A DNA stretch of 6,746 nucleotides, taken from the NCBI GenBank assembly GCA_012032575.1, contig JAAUSP010000429.1, forward strand, positions 1 through 6,746. The letters run 5' to 3'. Of this stretch, positions 5,617-6,746 are shown piece after piece (position 1 is the stretch's first letter; each line of letters begins with the position of its first letter). The stretch comes from Anaerolineales bacterium (lineage in GTDB: Bacteria > Chloroflexota > Anaerolineae > 4572-78 > J111). Position numbers and translations under genes: made by a program. The notes beneath the pieces were generated by a model. The model saw only the letters and a list, made by a program, of their open reading frames with translations. It made no database searches and had not been told where the DNA came from.

Positions 5617-6746
5617 TTATGCAAACCAGGGCGGCAGTTGGAAGTCACCGCTGGTGTACGGGGCGGGCGAAATAACTTTGTACTCGCCGTTCTGGATCTG
5701 GACAATGATATGGGCCTGGCCCAACGACGGGTCGTTGGTTTGGCCGGGATAAGCCAGCCCGGAATGGTTGACAAACGAAATGCTGCCGGTGGTGCCGCGA
5801 TGGATCAGGCGTTCGGTCATAGCGGCCACGCGGCGATAGTTCTTGGCATCGCCGGCCAGAGCCACCGACTTGGCCCAGACCATGGTCGTATCGTATACGC
5901 CGCCGGCGTTGGCCCAACCGGGGGCCTGGCCGAATTTGGCTTCGTAGCGGGCGCGGAAATCGTTGCCGATTTGGTCGGGCAGCAAGCCCAGCACAGTGGC
6001 CCAGATGATACCGTTGGCCGACTCGCCGGCTAATTCCAGAAATTCCGGCACGGAGGGGCCATACTGCTGGTAAACCAGGCAGGGGATGGGGTCGGCGGCA
6101 AGCTGTTGGGCCATAGCCGCATCATCCGCCGGGTTGTAATCGGAGGAGAAGAGAATGCTGGGGGGATTGTCGCGCACGGTGGACAGGACCGGACCCCAGT
6201 CGGCGGTATTGCCGGCGCTGACCGTCTCTTTGCCAATCACTTCCCACCCCAATTTGGTGATGGCTTCTTCAAACGAGTTGGCAATGACGGTTCCATAGGG
6301 GTCATCGGCAGCCAGGATAAAGGCGGTTTTGCCGGCGGGCAGTTCATATTTGCCATCCGCTACCAGTTGATCCAACCAGAGGGCGAAACCGCCGCCATAC
6401 CATATTTCCGCCGGGTCGCACTGGAAGATGCCCCAATAGCGGGCCGGGTCGCTAGTGTAGAGATCGGCCCAGGCAATCTGGGTATTGACGTTGTAATACA
6501 GCCGCTCGGCATCGGCCACAATATCGAACTCAGGGCCGGTGGCCAGGTGATAACCGGAGATAATTACATCCGGCTCTTCCACTTCAACGGCGCGTTGAAA
6601 GGCGGTAGTAATATCATCGGTCAGGGAGTCGACATCATCAACCTCGATGTATTCCAGGGGACTGCCCAACAGCCCGCCCATTTCGTTGATTTCGTCAATG
6701 GCCATCACCAGGCCGTTGCGCATTTCCTCGCCGTCGGCGGCGAGTG
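5617..6746 (-). CDS. ABC transporter solute-binding protein, Liv/amide type (5' end outside window)
   Basis: This is the extracytoplasmic binding protein of the importer encoded downstream. It would capture the solute and deliver it to the LivH/LivM channel. The frame stays open to the window edge, so the signal peptide and the first part of lobe 1 are missing and 375 residues are visible. The first ones, LAADGEEMRNG followed by AIDEINEMGGLLG, match the N-terminal part of type I periplasmic binding proteins (Peripla_BP_5/6 families), where an L..G...R.G motif precedes A..EIN..GG..G. Later family hallmarks are D-DPYGT, then a helix with G..V, then ADWGPVLSTVR, and a C-terminal GWANAGGVYDTTMVWAKSV segment. 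An ATG at 6723 is internal to the domain and not a likely start. The TAA stop is at 5619-5617 and is followed 9 nt later by a large heptamer inverted repeat. The family assignment is secure. The ligand is not determinable and could be an amino acid, amide, urea-like compound or peptide. Confidence 0.9.
   Translation of the reverse strand, partial: LAADGEEMRNGLVMAIDEINEMGGLLGSPLEYIEVDDVDSLTDDITTAFQRAVEVEEPDVIISGYHLATGPEFDIVADAERLYYNVNTQIAWADLYTSDPARYWGIFQCDPAEIWYGGGFALWLDQLVADGKYELPAGKTAFILAADDPYGTVIANSFEEAITKLGWEVIGKETVSAGNTADWGPVLSTVRDNPPSILFSSDYNPADDAAMAQQLAADPIPCLVYQQYGPSVPEFLELAGESANGIIWATVLGLLPDQIGNDFRARYEAKFGQAPGWANAGGVYDTTMVWAKSVALAGDAKNYRRVAAMTERLIHRGTTGSISFVNHSGLAYPGQTNDPSLGQAHIIVQIQNGEYKVISPAPYTSGDFQLPPWFA

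Overview
The window carries one six-gene cluster, all on the minus strand, that encodes a complete branched-chain-amino-acid-type (HAAT/Liv family) ABC importer with a hydrolase gene embedded in it. In transcription order, from high to low coordinate, the genes are: a periplasmic-binding-protein type I solute-binding protein (5' end cut by the window edge at 6746), a CocE/NonD-type serine hydrolase (5437-3695), a LivG-like ATPase (3610-2816), a LivF-like ATPase (2832-2131), a LivH-like permease (2021-1143) and a LivM-like permease (1146-94). The livG/livF and livH/livM pairs overlap and are probably translationally coupled. Every long open frame on the plus strand reads as a shadow of these genes.

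Taken together, the binding protein would capture a small solute outside the membrane, LivH and LivM would form the channel, and LivG and LivF would power import. The hydrolase has a visible Ser-Asp-His triad and no signal peptide, so it could act in the cytosol on the imported compound or a product of it. The sequence does not reveal the substrate, which could be an amino acid, amide, short peptide or ester-type compound.

The most unusual part of the window is the intergenic DNA. Every non-overlapping gene junction (5438-5616, 3611-3694, 2022-2130), and the stretch after the last gene (1-93), holds an array of degenerate 7-bp tandem repeats arranged as two facing arms that can fold into a hairpin or cruciform. 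Each site uses a different heptamer: roughly GTGGTGC, TGAATTG, GGTAGAC and GAAGATA. The two tightly coupled junctions have none. One array supplies the stop codon of the hydrolase gene, and another sits 3 nt after the livF stop.

The organism is not certain. Moderately high GC in the genes, Liv-type transporter operons and intergenic heptamer hairpins fit my general impression of environmental Chloroflexota (Anaerolineae-like) genomes. Heptameric short tandem repeats are also known from filamentous cyanobacteria. This assignment is an inference and could not be tested here.
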